Shown here in pieces: positions 26,686-34,469 of a stretch of DNA of 64,000 nt (position 1 is the first letter of the stretch; each line of letters starts with the position of its first letter). Made by a program: the position numbers and the translations under genes. Under the pieces are notes generated by a model. The model had not been told where the DNA came from, ran no database searches, and saw only the letters and a list, made by a program, of their open reading frames with translations. Location of the stretch: contig CALAYL010000094.1 of NCBI GenBank assembly GCA_937894725.1, forward strand, positions 8,274 through 72,273, written 5' to 3'. The stretch comes from an uncultured Bacteroidota bacterium. Its GTDB lineage: Bacteria > Bacteroidota > Bacteroidia > Chitinophagales > LD1.

Positions 26686-27374
26686 CGAAGAATTGCTATG
26701 ATTTTTTCGATTATTTTTTCTGCCCATTTAGTGTACATTTTGCCTGATGGGTGGAGGCCATCTAGCGCTAGAAGTGATGGGTCATTTTTTGCCTCCTGCG
26801 ATATTGGATAAATATCTATATAATGTACGTTTGCCTGTTTGGCTATCTGTTCATTTACTTTATTATATGCTGCCACTTCATTGCTAATCTGTTTCCCAGT
26901 GCGTTTTTTAGCGTCATTGACCACAAATGGAGTCACTCCCCAGTCTGGAATCGAAACTACAATCACATATTCTCTTTTGCCTCCTGCAAATTCTATAGCC
27001 TTTTGCAATAAATTATGAAACTCAGTTTCATAATTTGTTAAATCTCGCTCACGATATTGATTATTTACCCCTATCAATAAGGTCACAAAATCATACTTTT
27101 TTTTGAGTTTTGTATGTAAGATGGCATCGGTTAACTCATCGGTAGTCCAACCTGTTTTGGCTACAATAGTTGGCGCTTGAAATTGTATTTTTTCTTTAGA
27201 TAATAAATCAACAACTTGATTTGGAAATCGTTCTTGCTCTGCTATAGACTCACCTATGGTGTATGAGTCGCCAAGCGAAAGTAGCGTATAGGTTTTTTGA
27301 GAGGTTTGCGCCATAGCTATAAAATTGAAGGTCAATAAAAAAAGTAAAAATAATATGATGTATCTTTGTGTCAT
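26682..27374 (-). CDS. SGNH/GDSL-family esterase, secreted
   Basis: 230 residues from the ATG at 27374. A signal peptide (YIILFLLFLLTFNFIAMAQ) precedes the block I motif LSLGDSYTIGE with nucleophile Ser37; block III is LLIGVNNQ and the catalytic Asp/His lie in DGLHPSG near the C-terminus. It is a periplasmic or secreted esterase/lipase; the acyl substrate is unknown. Its stop overlaps the start of the desulfhydrase gene (ATGA). Confidence 0.88.
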   Translation of the reverse strand: MTQRYIILFLLFLLTFNFIAMAQTSQKTYTLLSLGDSYTIGESIAEQERFPNQVVDLLSKEKIQFQAPTIVAKTGWTTDELTDAILHTKLKKKYDFVTLLIGVNNQYRERDLTNYETEFHNLLQKAIEFAGGKREYVIVVSIPDWGVTPFVVNDAKKRTGKQISNEVAAYNKVNEQIAKQANVHYIDIYPISQEAKNDPSLLALDGLHPSGKMYTKWAEKIIEKIIAILR

Positions 27375-27401
27375 GCTTTTCAAATATACTAGAAACTAAA
27401 C

Positions 27402-29249
27402 ATGTCCACCAAATCGTTAGAAGAAGTTTATGGCACTATCGATACTACCGGCACGATGAGTTGGCGAAGGAGGTTCTTTTTATTTATTGGACCTGCCTTT
27501 ATGGTATGTGTGGGCTATATGGATCCGGGCAATTGGGCTACGGATATAGCTGGGGGTAGTCAATATGGATACAAACTATTGTGGGTGCTGTTAATGTCAA
27601 ACATCATCGCCTTGATGTTACAAAGTTTTTGTGCTCGACTCGGTATCGTAGCTGGACGCGATTTGGCGCAAGCCTCGCGAGAAACATATCCAAAATATGT
27701 CAACTATATTTTATATGGATTAGCCGAAATCGCTATCGCGGCTTGCGATTTAGCTGAGGTATTGGGTATGGCGATTGGCTTAAAACTGTTATTTGGCTTA
27801 CCGTTGATTTGGGGTGTTTTGATAGCTGCTCTAGATACCTTTTTGATTTTATTTTTACAGCAAAAAGGCATACGTTATTTAGAGCTTATGATTTTTTCTT
27901 TGGTGGCAATCATAGGCGTTTCATTTATGGCTGAATTGTTTTTTGCGAAGCCAGATGTAGGCGAAATGATGAAAGGGTTCATTCCTTCTATACCGGATAG
28001 CAATGCGCTTTATATCGCCATTGGTATCATAGGTGCTACAGTGATGCCGCACAATCTTTATCTTCACTCTGCGCTTGTACAAACAAGGCGAAATGGTACC
28101 GATGAACGCAGTATTCGGAATGCTATAAAGTTTAGTTTTTTTGATTCGGCAATAGCACTCAATCTTGCTTTTTTTGTGAATGCAGCTATATTGATAGTGA
28201 GCGCAGCGGTATTTTATAAAAATGGATTTAACGAAGTGGCGAGCATTCAGAATGCACATGATTTGCTACAACCATTGGTAGGTGAGCGCTTAGCCCCTAC
28301 GCTATTTGCCATTGCGCTCATAGCAGCTGGGCAAAGTTCTACTATTACAGGTACTTTGGCTGGTCAGATTGTGATGGAAGGCTACTTGGATTTGCGTATT
28401 TCTCCATGGCTCAGACGTTTGATAACCCGTAGTTTAGCCATTATTCCGGCAGTGATAGTGCTCTATATTTTTGGAGAAACAAAAGCAGACGAAATGTTGG
28501 TACTTAGTCAAGTGGTGTTGAGTCTTCAACTTGGTTTTGCGGTGGTTCCACTCTTGCATTTTGTGAGTGATAAAAAGCGGATGGGACAGTATGCGATAAA
28601 TACGTTAATGAAGATAGCGGGCTGGGTGGCTGTATTGATTATAGTGGGGTTAAATCTCCAATTGGTAATTGAAACGGCATCAAATATGAGTACATATAAG
28701 TTGCTTTCTTTTTCAATTATTTCCGCATTTGGTTTGCTGATGATATACATTGTTCTTCATCCCTACACCGCCAAAGATAAATCGGCTTCGGCTACTTCCT
28801 TGCATACTAAATCGGTTATCTCGATACCTACTATCAAAAGTTTAGCTTATAATTCGATCGCTATTTGTGTGGATTTTTCGAGGACCGACCAAAAGGCGAT
28901 TTCAGAGGGTTTTGCTTTTGGCAATCGAAGTACAAAGTTTTATTTAATACATATAGTTGAATCTGCGGCAGCGAGAGCTACTGGTTTGGAATCGAGAGAT
29001 TTTGAAACACTTGATGACTGGAAAAAAATAAATGAATATTGTCTTTTGTTGAAAGAAGAGGGCTATGAAACAGAGCCATTGATAGGCTTTGGTAATCCTA
29101 AAAAGGTGATTCCAAAACTGGTAAAAAAATGTGCAGCTAATCTTTTGGTATTGGGAGCGCATCGCCATACAGGGATCAAGGATATTATTTATGGAGAAAC
29201 CATCAGCGCAGTACGGCATAGTGTGGAGTGTCCTGTATTGATAGTTTAA
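27402..29249 (+). CDS. Nramp divalent-metal transporter fused to a UspA domain
   Basis: 615 residues. Residues 25-455 form an Nramp/MntH transporter of about 11 spans, with the metal-binding DPGN at 41-44 and MPHN at 215-218, both intact, so Mn2+ or Fe2+ uptake with protons is expected. Residues about 475-615 form a cytoplasmic universal-stress-protein domain (IAICVDFSRTDQKA ... VLGAHRHTGIKDII), with the glycine-rich nucleotide loop partly altered. The fusion suggests control by a bound nucleotide or stress signal (inference). A TATCTTTG element lies at 27361-27368, but no matching -33 element was found. Confidence 0.92.
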   Translation: MSTKSLEEVYGTIDTTGTMSWRRRFFLFIGPAFMVCVGYMDPGNWATDIAGGSQYGYKLLWVLLMSNIIALMLQSFCARLGIVAGRDLAQASRETYPKYVNYILYGLAEIAIAACDLAEVLGMAIGLKLLFGLPLIWGVLIAALDTFLILFLQQKGIRYLELMIFSLVAIIGVSFMAELFFAKPDVGEMMKGFIPSIPDSNALYIAIGIIGATVMPHNLYLHSALVQTRRNGTDERSIRNAIKFSFFDSAIALNLAFFVNAAILIVSAAVFYKNGFNEVASIQNAHDLLQPLVGERLAPTLFAIALIAAGQSSTITGTLAGQIVMEGYLDLRISPWLRRLITRSLAIIPAVIVLYIFGETKADEMLVLSQVVLSLQLGFAVVPLLHFVSDKKRMGQYAINTLMKIAGWVAVLIIVGLNLQLVIETASNMSTYKLLSFSIISAFGLLMIYIVLHPYTAKDKSASATSLHTKSVISIPTIKSLAYNSIAICVDFSRTDQKAISEGFAFGNRSTKFYLIHIVESAAARATGLESRDFETLDDWKKINEYCLLLKEEGYETEPLIGFGNPKKVIPKLVKKCAANLLVLGAHRHTGIKDIIYGETISAVRHSVECPVLIV

Positions 29250-29279
29250 TTTAGCTAACTATTTTTACATTTGAATACA

Positions 29280-29681
29280 ATGAGAACAGTTTTTCATATT
29301 GGTGATATACAAACATTTATCCGCACTGTTTCTACGATGGATACTGCTGTGTTTGAAGGAGGTGAAGTGCATTCGGTATATGCCACTTTTGCGATAGCGC
29401 GCGATGCAGAGTGGGCAGGACGCTTGTTTGTATTGGCTATGAGAGAAGAGCATGAAGAAGGGATTGGTACATTTGTCAATGTAGCGCATCACAATCCTGC
29501 ATTTGTGGGAGAGGAAGTGATATTTAATGCGACTTTGAAAGAACTAGTAGCAAATAAAATCGTCTGTGATTTTGAGGCTAAAGTAGGCGAACGAATAATC
29601 GCTAGCGGTAGCACTGGACAAAAAATCATAGCGAAGTATAAATTAGCAAATCATTTTGAGAATATAAGACGTGGCAGCTAA
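29280..29681 (+). CDS. Hotdog-fold thioesterase family protein
   Basis: 133 residues from the ATG at 29280 (a TTG three codons upstream is less likely). The pattern MREEHEEGIGTFVNVAHHNPAFVGEEVIF is that of FlK-like acyl-CoA thioesterases with a hotdog fold: central helix, then a strand with a His pair. The acyl-CoA substrate is unknown. The last 11 bases overlap the smpB start. Confidence 0.75.
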   Translation: MRTVFHIGDIQTFIRTVSTMDTAVFEGGEVHSVYATFAIARDAEWAGRLFVLAMREEHEEGIGTFVNVAHHNPAFVGEEVIFNATLKELVANKIVCDFEAKVGERIIASGSTGQKIIAKYKLANHFENIRRGS

Positions 29682-30141
29682 ATCGAAAATACAACCTATA
29701 GCGATTTTTAATCGCAAGGCTTCGTACGAATACGAAATTTTGGATAGATATACGGCTGGCGTAGTGTTGGCAGGCTCTGAGATAAAATCTATTCGTGAAA
29801 ATGGATGTAGTATTTCGGAGTCTTTTTGTACGTTTAAATCGGGTGAGCTTTGGGTTAGAAATATGAATATACCTATCTATGACAAAGCCGTGTTTACTAA
29901 TCACGATCCGCTTTCGGTACGAAAACTGTTACTAAATAAACGGGAAATAAATCGGATAGAAACCAAGGTAAAAGAACGCGGTATCAGTGTGATACCACTT
30001 AAAATCTTTACGAATGAGCGGGGTTATTTAAAAATGGAAATAGGCCTTTGTAGAGGTAAGAAATCTTTTGACAAACGAGAGAGTATAAAAGAAAAAGACA
30101 ACAAGCGTGAAATAGATAGAGCGCTAAAGAAGTATAAATAA
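29671..30141 (+). CDS. smpB: SsrA-binding protein SmpB
   Basis: 156 residues starting at a GTG (29671) that lies inside the 3' end of the thioesterase gene. Conserved parts: IFNRKASYEYEI, VLAGSEIKSIRENGCSISE, the KLLLNKREINRIETKVKE helix, and ERGYLKMEIGLCRGKKSFDKRESI with a basic tail. SmpB delivers tmRNA to stalled ribosomes. The tmRNA gene (ssrA) was not found in this window. Confidence 0.97.
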   Translation: MAAKSKIQPIAIFNRKASYEYEILDRYTAGVVLAGSEIKSIRENGCSISESFCTFKSGELWVRNMNIPIYDKAVFTNHDPLSVRKLLLNKREINRIETKVKERGISVIPLKIFTNERGYLKMEIGLCRGKKSFDKRESIKEKDNKREIDRALKKYK

Positions 30142-30149
30142 ACAAACGA

Positions 30150-31130
30150 CTAAAAAGCAATATACTTCGTGCTTATCCATTTTTCATCGATGCCGATTCT
30201 AGACCAATCTCCATTTTCTTCATATACAAAAACTTCTTGGCCTTTGAGTATGCTACCTATCTTGCTAAACGTAGCATCTGGGCCACTTCTCACATTGAGC
30301 ACATCGGCATTCACTACGGCTCTTTTTACCGATTTTACATAATTTGCATATACCCATTCTTCATTTTTTGAAGATATTTTAAGCCACCCATTTTGTTCGT
30401 CATAGATACGCAACACTGCTCCTAGTGTAGCGCTTCCAACTATTGCTGCCGAGCCATTCGATCCCTCTCGTATATTGAGTGTAGTGGCAGTAACAGAGCC
30501 ATATCGAACCGAGGCAGGGAGTGGTTTTGGCGTGGTGGCGGTACTCCCTATTTTCGCTCTTACTAAAGGCAAGAAATTAGCCTCACAATCTGCTACTTTG
30601 TTTCCTCCAAAAAATGCGGTGCCGGGACATGATTTCGTGTTGCCACTACCATTGGTGCGAGCACCAGTACTGAGGTCAAACCAATGATGATACACCACAT
30701 AATCGGTAGTTACAGGTATTTTGAATCTTTTACAAATAGCGGCCGTGGCGCGAACAATACTGTCTTTTTGTGCAGTTGTCATATTGTCTTTACCCGTATC
30801 GAAGTAGCCTACATTCTCTATGCAGATAGCGTTTGCATTTCGTCCATATATACAAGCAGGGTTTGATTCTAGGTTTCGTCCTGTACATATTTTACCATCA
30901 GGAAAAATGGAAAAATGCTGACCAATATCTGCCCAACCATTATTTACTACATGGTGGTTTTTCATTCCTTTCTGTAGGTCGAAATGGTTGCTGCCATTGA
31001 AATGCGCATATCCTGGCGAAAAGGTGTGGTGCTCTTGTAAGAACAAAATTGTTCTAGCCACTGCTTGTTCCTTTATCCAATTTTCAAACTCATTTATTGA
31101 GTATAATGTAAAGCCGTATTTGGTTTCCAT
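30150..31130 (-). CDS. N-acetylmuramoyl-L-alanine amidase (amidase_2) with two SH3b domains
   Basis: 326 residues. The amidase_2/T7-lysozyme-like domain fills residues 1-195: zinc ligands are probably H34 or H35 (LQEHHTFSPG), H148 or H149 (VVYHHW) and C168 (KSCPGTAFF); WADIGQHFSIFPDGKI is the usual central motif. Two SH3b domains follow (about 207-268 and 270-326), expected to bind cell wall. There is no signal peptide and an in-frame stop lies just upstream of the start. Export would need another route, as in endolysin-like enzymes; nothing phage-like surrounds it. Confidence 0.88.
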   Translation of the reverse strand: METKYGFTLYSINEFENWIKEQAVARTILFLQEHHTFSPGYAHFNGSNHFDLQKGMKNHHVVNNGWADIGQHFSIFPDGKICTGRNLESNPACIYGRNANAICIENVGYFDTGKDNMTTAQKDSIVRATAAICKRFKIPVTTDYVVYHHWFDLSTGARTNGSGNTKSCPGTAFFGGNKVADCEANFLPLVRAKIGSTATTPKPLPASVRYGSVTATTLNIREGSNGSAAIVGSATLGAVLRIYDEQNGWLKISSKNEEWVYANYVKSVKRAVVNADVLNVRSGPDATFSKIGSILKGQEVFVYEENGDWSRIGIDEKWISTKYIAF

Positions 31131-31201
31131 GATAGGGTAGTTTTAACTAAAATTAATGTTATCTTTTAGAATATCGAAACTATTTGCCATAAAATACAGA
31201 A

Positions 31202-31223
31202 GGCCGTGTCTTTCGACACAGCC
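31202..31223 (-). terminator. Terminator of the phasin gene
   Basis: On the minus strand a 9-bp stem (one U-G wobble) closes a GAAA tetraloop, followed by a T-rich stretch. In the plus-strand reading the same position is an A-C mismatch, so the element is built for the minus strand. Confidence 0.75.
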
Positions 31224-31280
31224 CCTGATTACCAAAACCAAACCTTACCGATGCTTTATCGATGAGGAATGTATCTAAAT

Positions 31281-31772
31281 TTATGCGTTTACAACGTTGT
31301 TTACTTCGGAAGTTACTCCCTTAGCGATAGCGGTTGCTGCTTTTTTTACAGCAGTTTTCTTACGAGCTACCGTTTTCTTAGCTGCCTTAGTTCCTTTCTT
31401 TGCACTAGCAGCAGCTTTCTTAGCAGTAGCCGTTGCTTTTGTAGTAGTTTTTCCTGTTACTCCTTTGATTTTCTTTTCTAACTCAGACTCCAATTTCTGG
31501 ATTTTCTTAGTTAATGAAGTGATTTGAGCAATACCTGTTTTTCCGTATTGGTCAACTACCTTGTTCAATTTAGTTTCTAATTCTTTGCGTTTTGCCTCAG
31601 AATTAGTAACTACTTGGTCAACGATTTTCTTTCCTTCGCGCTCGTTGATTTTTCCTTTTTTGATTAGTTCATCTACGCTTTTTTGAACTTTTTTAGAAGA
31701 TTCTGCTGCGAATCCTACTCCTGCATAAAGAAGAGATTTTACTGTTTCTTGAAATTTTTTGTTTTGTGACAT
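31281..31772 (-). CDS. Phasin-like / histone H1-like protein
   Basis: 163 residues from the ATG at 31772. The N-terminal half (residues 1-100) is a helical, coiled-coil region rich in charged residues (FAAESSKKVQKSVDELIKKG), resembling PHA-granule-associated phasins. The C-terminal 60 residues are an Ala/Lys/Thr-rich tail like histone H1 or the DNA-binding tail of PhaF. Binding both granules and DNA is thus plausible but unproven. No PHA synthase is in the window. A perfect promoter match upstream and a dedicated terminator suggest strong monocistronic expression. Confidence 0.75.
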   Translation of the reverse strand: MSQNKKFQETVKSLLYAGVGFAAESSKKVQKSVDELIKKGKINEREGKKIVDQVVTNSEAKRKELETKLNKVVDQYGKTGIAQITSLTKKIQKLESELEKKIKGVTGKTTTKATATAKKAAASAKKGTKAAKKTVARKKTAVKKAATAIAKGVTSEVNNVVNA

Positions 31773-31871
31773 GATGTTATTTTTTTTTGTTTTTAAATTT
31801 TTGTCTCTGTCAATCAATTTCAATATTTAATAATTTGTTTTAACTAAATATCTTCGTTTTGATTGATAGTG

Positions 31872-31903
31872 CAAATGTAGTTTATCTGTTGTTATATTTC
31901 AAA
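31872..31903 (-). promoter_or_regulatory. Promoter of the phasin-like gene
   Basis: On the minus strand TTTG (plus 31900-31903), exactly 20 bases, and TACATTTG (plus 31872-31879) match the Bacteroidota -33/-7 consensus. The start would be near 31866, leaving a leader of about 95 bases before the ATG. Confidence 0.7.
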
Positions 31904-32251
31904 TAGTAATAGTTCATTTTCTTTATTATTTTACAATAAATATTCCGCAAAACAAATATAAAAAACACAAATACGTATTCAAGAATGTTGACAATAAACA
32001 GTTACAAAATATTAAAAAAGCAAATATCTGAAAAATCACAATCTGAAAAAATTAACAAAATAATTATTATTGAGTCTAGCCAAATTGTTTTTTTCATAGG
32101 CAAAATGGGCAAAAATTATGGTTTAGTTTTAGAATTTCTATACCGCCTTTCATTTAAAAATTACTTTTGAAATCGGGCTGCTGTCTAATATTTAGATACT
32201 ATGTTGAAACTTTGAGAAAAATCTCAACCCAAACTTAAGATATTTGTGCCG
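31904..32251. other. AT-rich intergenic region without a recognisable gene
   Basis: Together with the phasin leader this makes a gap of almost 480 bases. A 61-codon frame at 31985-32170 has AT-biased, Ile/Lys/Ser-rich content and is not believed. The only clear structure is a 16-base palindrome at 32212-32227, described separately. Confidence 0.6.
32212..32227. promoter_or_regulatory. Palindrome upstream of the GT2-sigma-folA operon
   Basis: TTGAGA-AAAA-TCTCAA is a perfect 6-bp inverted repeat 25 bases before the GT2 start codon. It could be an operator or part of the 5' leader; nothing shows which. Confidence 0.35.
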
Positions 32252-33358
32252 ATGAACTGGTTAGCTATTACATATATTTTTATCTCGGCACTGCTATTGC
32301 TCTACTATGTTGGTGTATTTAGTCGGTTGTTATTTTTAAAACCTAAGTCGTATTCTCCCGAAAAAATGCCAGCTGTATCGGTGGTGATTTGTGCAAAAAA
32401 TGAAGCAGAGAATTTAGAACGAAATCTCAAGGTGATAATGATTCAACGATATCCAAACTTTGAAGTCATCGTAGTCAATGATCAATCTACCGATAATACA
32501 GCACAAGTAGTAAAATATTTTTGTGATCGCAATAGTAATCTACGCTTGCTCAATATCAAAAAAGAAATCGTAAAGCCATTACCTGGCAAAAAATTTCCAC
32601 TCAAGGTAGGTATAGAAGGAGCTACTCATGATATCATCGTGGTCACTGATGCTGACTGCAAGCCAGCAAATACACTTTGGTTGAATACACTCGTATCTGA
32701 ATTTTTGAGGGAAACAGATTTTGTGTTGGGCTATGCACCATTCAATAAGACCACTGGACTGCTCAATAAATTTATTCGCTTCGATAATGTGATGGCGGCT
32801 ATGCAATATTTCAGTTTCTCCTTGGCGGGCTTACCTTATATGGGTGTTGGTAGAAATATGGCATTTCGTAAAAGCGAGTTTTTGAATTATGAAGAGAGTG
32901 AAAAATCCCAAAAAATACTTTCTGGCGATGATGATTTATTTATAAATAAAAAAGCTACTCGAAAAGCTACTGAAATAGCCATTCACAAAGATTCATTCAT
33001 GTTTTCTAATGCAAAAGACTCTTGGAAAGAATGGCTAAACCAAAAGACAAGACACACACAGACAAGCTACCACTATACATTCTTTAGTCAGTTGCTGCTT
33101 TTTATGTTTGCCTTATTAAACTTTAGTTTTTACGTATTTCCGATTGCATTTTTTATAGTACCTACAAATCTGCTATACTTTGCAATTCCTTTCGCTACTG
33201 TACTATTAGTGAAACTCTATATTCATACTAAGGTGGCTATAAAACTAAACAATGATGACTTGCCTGTGTTTAGCATTTTGCTCGATTTGTTGTATGTATT
33301 GCATCTTCCTATTATATTTATAAAATCAATATTCGCCAAAAAAATAGCATGGAAGTAA
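32252..33358 (+). CDS. Membrane-associated family 2 glycosyltransferase
   Basis: 368 residues from the ATG at 32252 (a GTG six bases earlier is less likely). An N-terminal membrane span is followed by a GT-A catalytic domain: VVICAKNEAENL, VVNDQSTDNT, the metal-binding VTDADC, GDDDLF and WLNQKTRHTQ (the Q/RxxRW-like site), then three C-terminal spans. This is the architecture of processive or lipid-linked GT2 enzymes. It starts a tight operon with the ECF sigma factor and folA. A paralogue lies at 36539-37570. Confidence 0.85.
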   Translation: MNWLAITYIFISALLLLYYVGVFSRLLFLKPKSYSPEKMPAVSVVICAKNEAENLERNLKVIMIQRYPNFEVIVVNDQSTDNTAQVVKYFCDRNSNLRLLNIKKEIVKPLPGKKFPLKVGIEGATHDIIVVTDADCKPANTLWLNTLVSEFLRETDFVLGYAPFNKTTGLLNKFIRFDNVMAAMQYFSFSLAGLPYMGVGRNMAFRKSEFLNYEESEKSQKILSGDDDLFINKKATRKATEIAIHKDSFMFSNAKDSWKEWLNQKTRHTQTSYHYTFFSQLLLFMFALLNFSFYVFPIAFFIVPTNLLYFAIPFATVLLVKLYIHTKVAIKLNNDDLPVFSILLDLLYVLHLPIIFIKSIFAKKIAWK

Positions 33359-33948
33359 GCTCTACTAAAAAAGCAGACGACATCGAACTCATCAATAAAG
33401 CTAAAACTGGCGATCAGAAAGCTTTTGAGGCATTGATGGCTAAATATAGAAATGCTGTTTTTTATACGATTTTAAAAATGATACATAATAGAGATGATGC
33501 AGAAGATATTTTGCTTGTTTCTTTTTCAAAAGCATTCAATAATCTTGAAAATTATAAGGAAGACTTCGCATTTAGCACCTGGCTTTTTAAAATAGCTACC
33601 AATAACTGTATCGATTTTATTCGTAAAAAGAAACTACTGACTACACCACTTGAAGGCAGTGTGACCGATAGTGGCGACTCAGAGTATAGAGGGATAGTAG
33701 TGTCAGATACCAATGCAGACCCCGAAGAGTCTATAATCAAGGAACAAAAGGCAGCTAAAATGAGAGCTATTGTAGCGCAGCTTCCAGATAAGTACCAAAC
33801 GCTTATTAAAATGCGCTATTTTGAGGAGTTGTCTTACGAAGAGATAGCAACCAAAACAGACCTTCCATTGGGCACAGTAAAGGCGCAACTTTTTAGAGCC
33901 AAAGAGGCTTTATTCCAAAAATATAATCCTTCTAAAGATAAGTACTAA
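33349..33948 (+). CDS. ECF-type RNA polymerase sigma factor
   Basis: 199 residues with region 2 (FEALMAKYRNAVFYTILKMI, DAEDILLVSFSKAFNNL, FSTWLFKIATNNCIDFIRKK) and region 4 (LPDKYQTLIKMRYFEELSYE, then a TVKAQLFRAKEAL recognition helix). No anti-sigma gene is adjacent; instead it overlaps the GT2 gene (10 bases) and folA (TAATG). Regulation is therefore not obvious; the TonB-dependent receptor nearby lacks an N-terminal signalling domain. Confidence 0.93.
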   Translation: MEVSSTKKADDIELINKAKTGDQKAFEALMAKYRNAVFYTILKMIHNRDDAEDILLVSFSKAFNNLENYKEDFAFSTWLFKIATNNCIDFIRKKKLLTTPLEGSVTDSGDSEYRGIVVSDTNADPEESIIKEQKAAKMRAIVAQLPDKYQTLIKMRYFEELSYEEIATKTDLPLGTVKAQLFRAKEALFQKYNPSKDKY

Positions 33949-34469
33949 TGCTCATCTCTATTGTAGTAGCTATTGATGAATCAAACGGTATAGGACGAGG
34001 GGGTGATTTATTATGGCGATTGCCCAGAGATATGCAGCGCTTCAAAACGATCACACGGCATCACCATGTATTGATGGGGCGAAAAACATACTTATCTATA
34101 CCTGAGAAATTTAGACCACTACCTGAGCGTACCAATCTTATTTTATCTCGTTCGGAAACTCAGATAGATGCTACTGCAACTCAATTTCAGTCTATAGATA
34201 AAGCCATTGATTTTGCTAAGTTGAATGGTGAAAATGAGCTTATGATTATAGGTGGTGGCGAGTTATACAAACACACACTCGATATTACTGACCGAATCTA
34301 CCTCACGCGTGTACATGCTACATTTGATGCCGATACTTTTTTTCCGACTATTGATATGCGCTCATGGACAGTAGAAGAGCGTGAGTTTTTTAAGGCAGAT
34401 GAAAATAATGCGTACGATATGTCATTTATTATGTTGGAACGAGTTAAGGAAGCAAATAGCTTAATGTAA
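33948..34469 (+). CDS. folA: Dihydrofolate reductase
   Basis: 173 residues, standard chromosomal DHFR: ISIVVAIDESNGIGRGGDLLWRLP without the last step, catalytic acidic residue in LPRDMQRF, HVLMGRKTYLSIP with the NADPH-binding GRKT, and IIGGGELYKHTL. It makes tetrahydrofolate. The last 26 bases overlap, tail to tail, the TonB-dependent receptor gene. Confidence 0.96.
   Translation: MLISIVVAIDESNGIGRGGDLLWRLPRDMQRFKTITRHHHVLMGRKTYLSIPEKFRPLPERTNLILSRSETQIDATATQFQSIDKAIDFAKLNGENELMIIGGGELYKHTLDITDRIYLTRVHATFDADTFFPTIDMRSWTVEEREFFKADENNAYDMSFIMLERVKEANSLM

Noticed and set aside
27361..27368. Promoter for the Nramp gene
   Set aside because: TATCTTTG is a perfect -7 element, but no TTG lies at the required distance.
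31297..31527. Ala/Phe/Val-rich frame opposite the phasin-like gene
   Set aside because: It mirrors the repetitive Ala/Lys codons of the real gene on the other strand.
31985..32170. 61-codon frame in the long AT-rich gap
   Set aside because: Composition follows the AT bias (Ile, Lys, Ser, Asn), no recognisable feature, no promoter; most likely chance.
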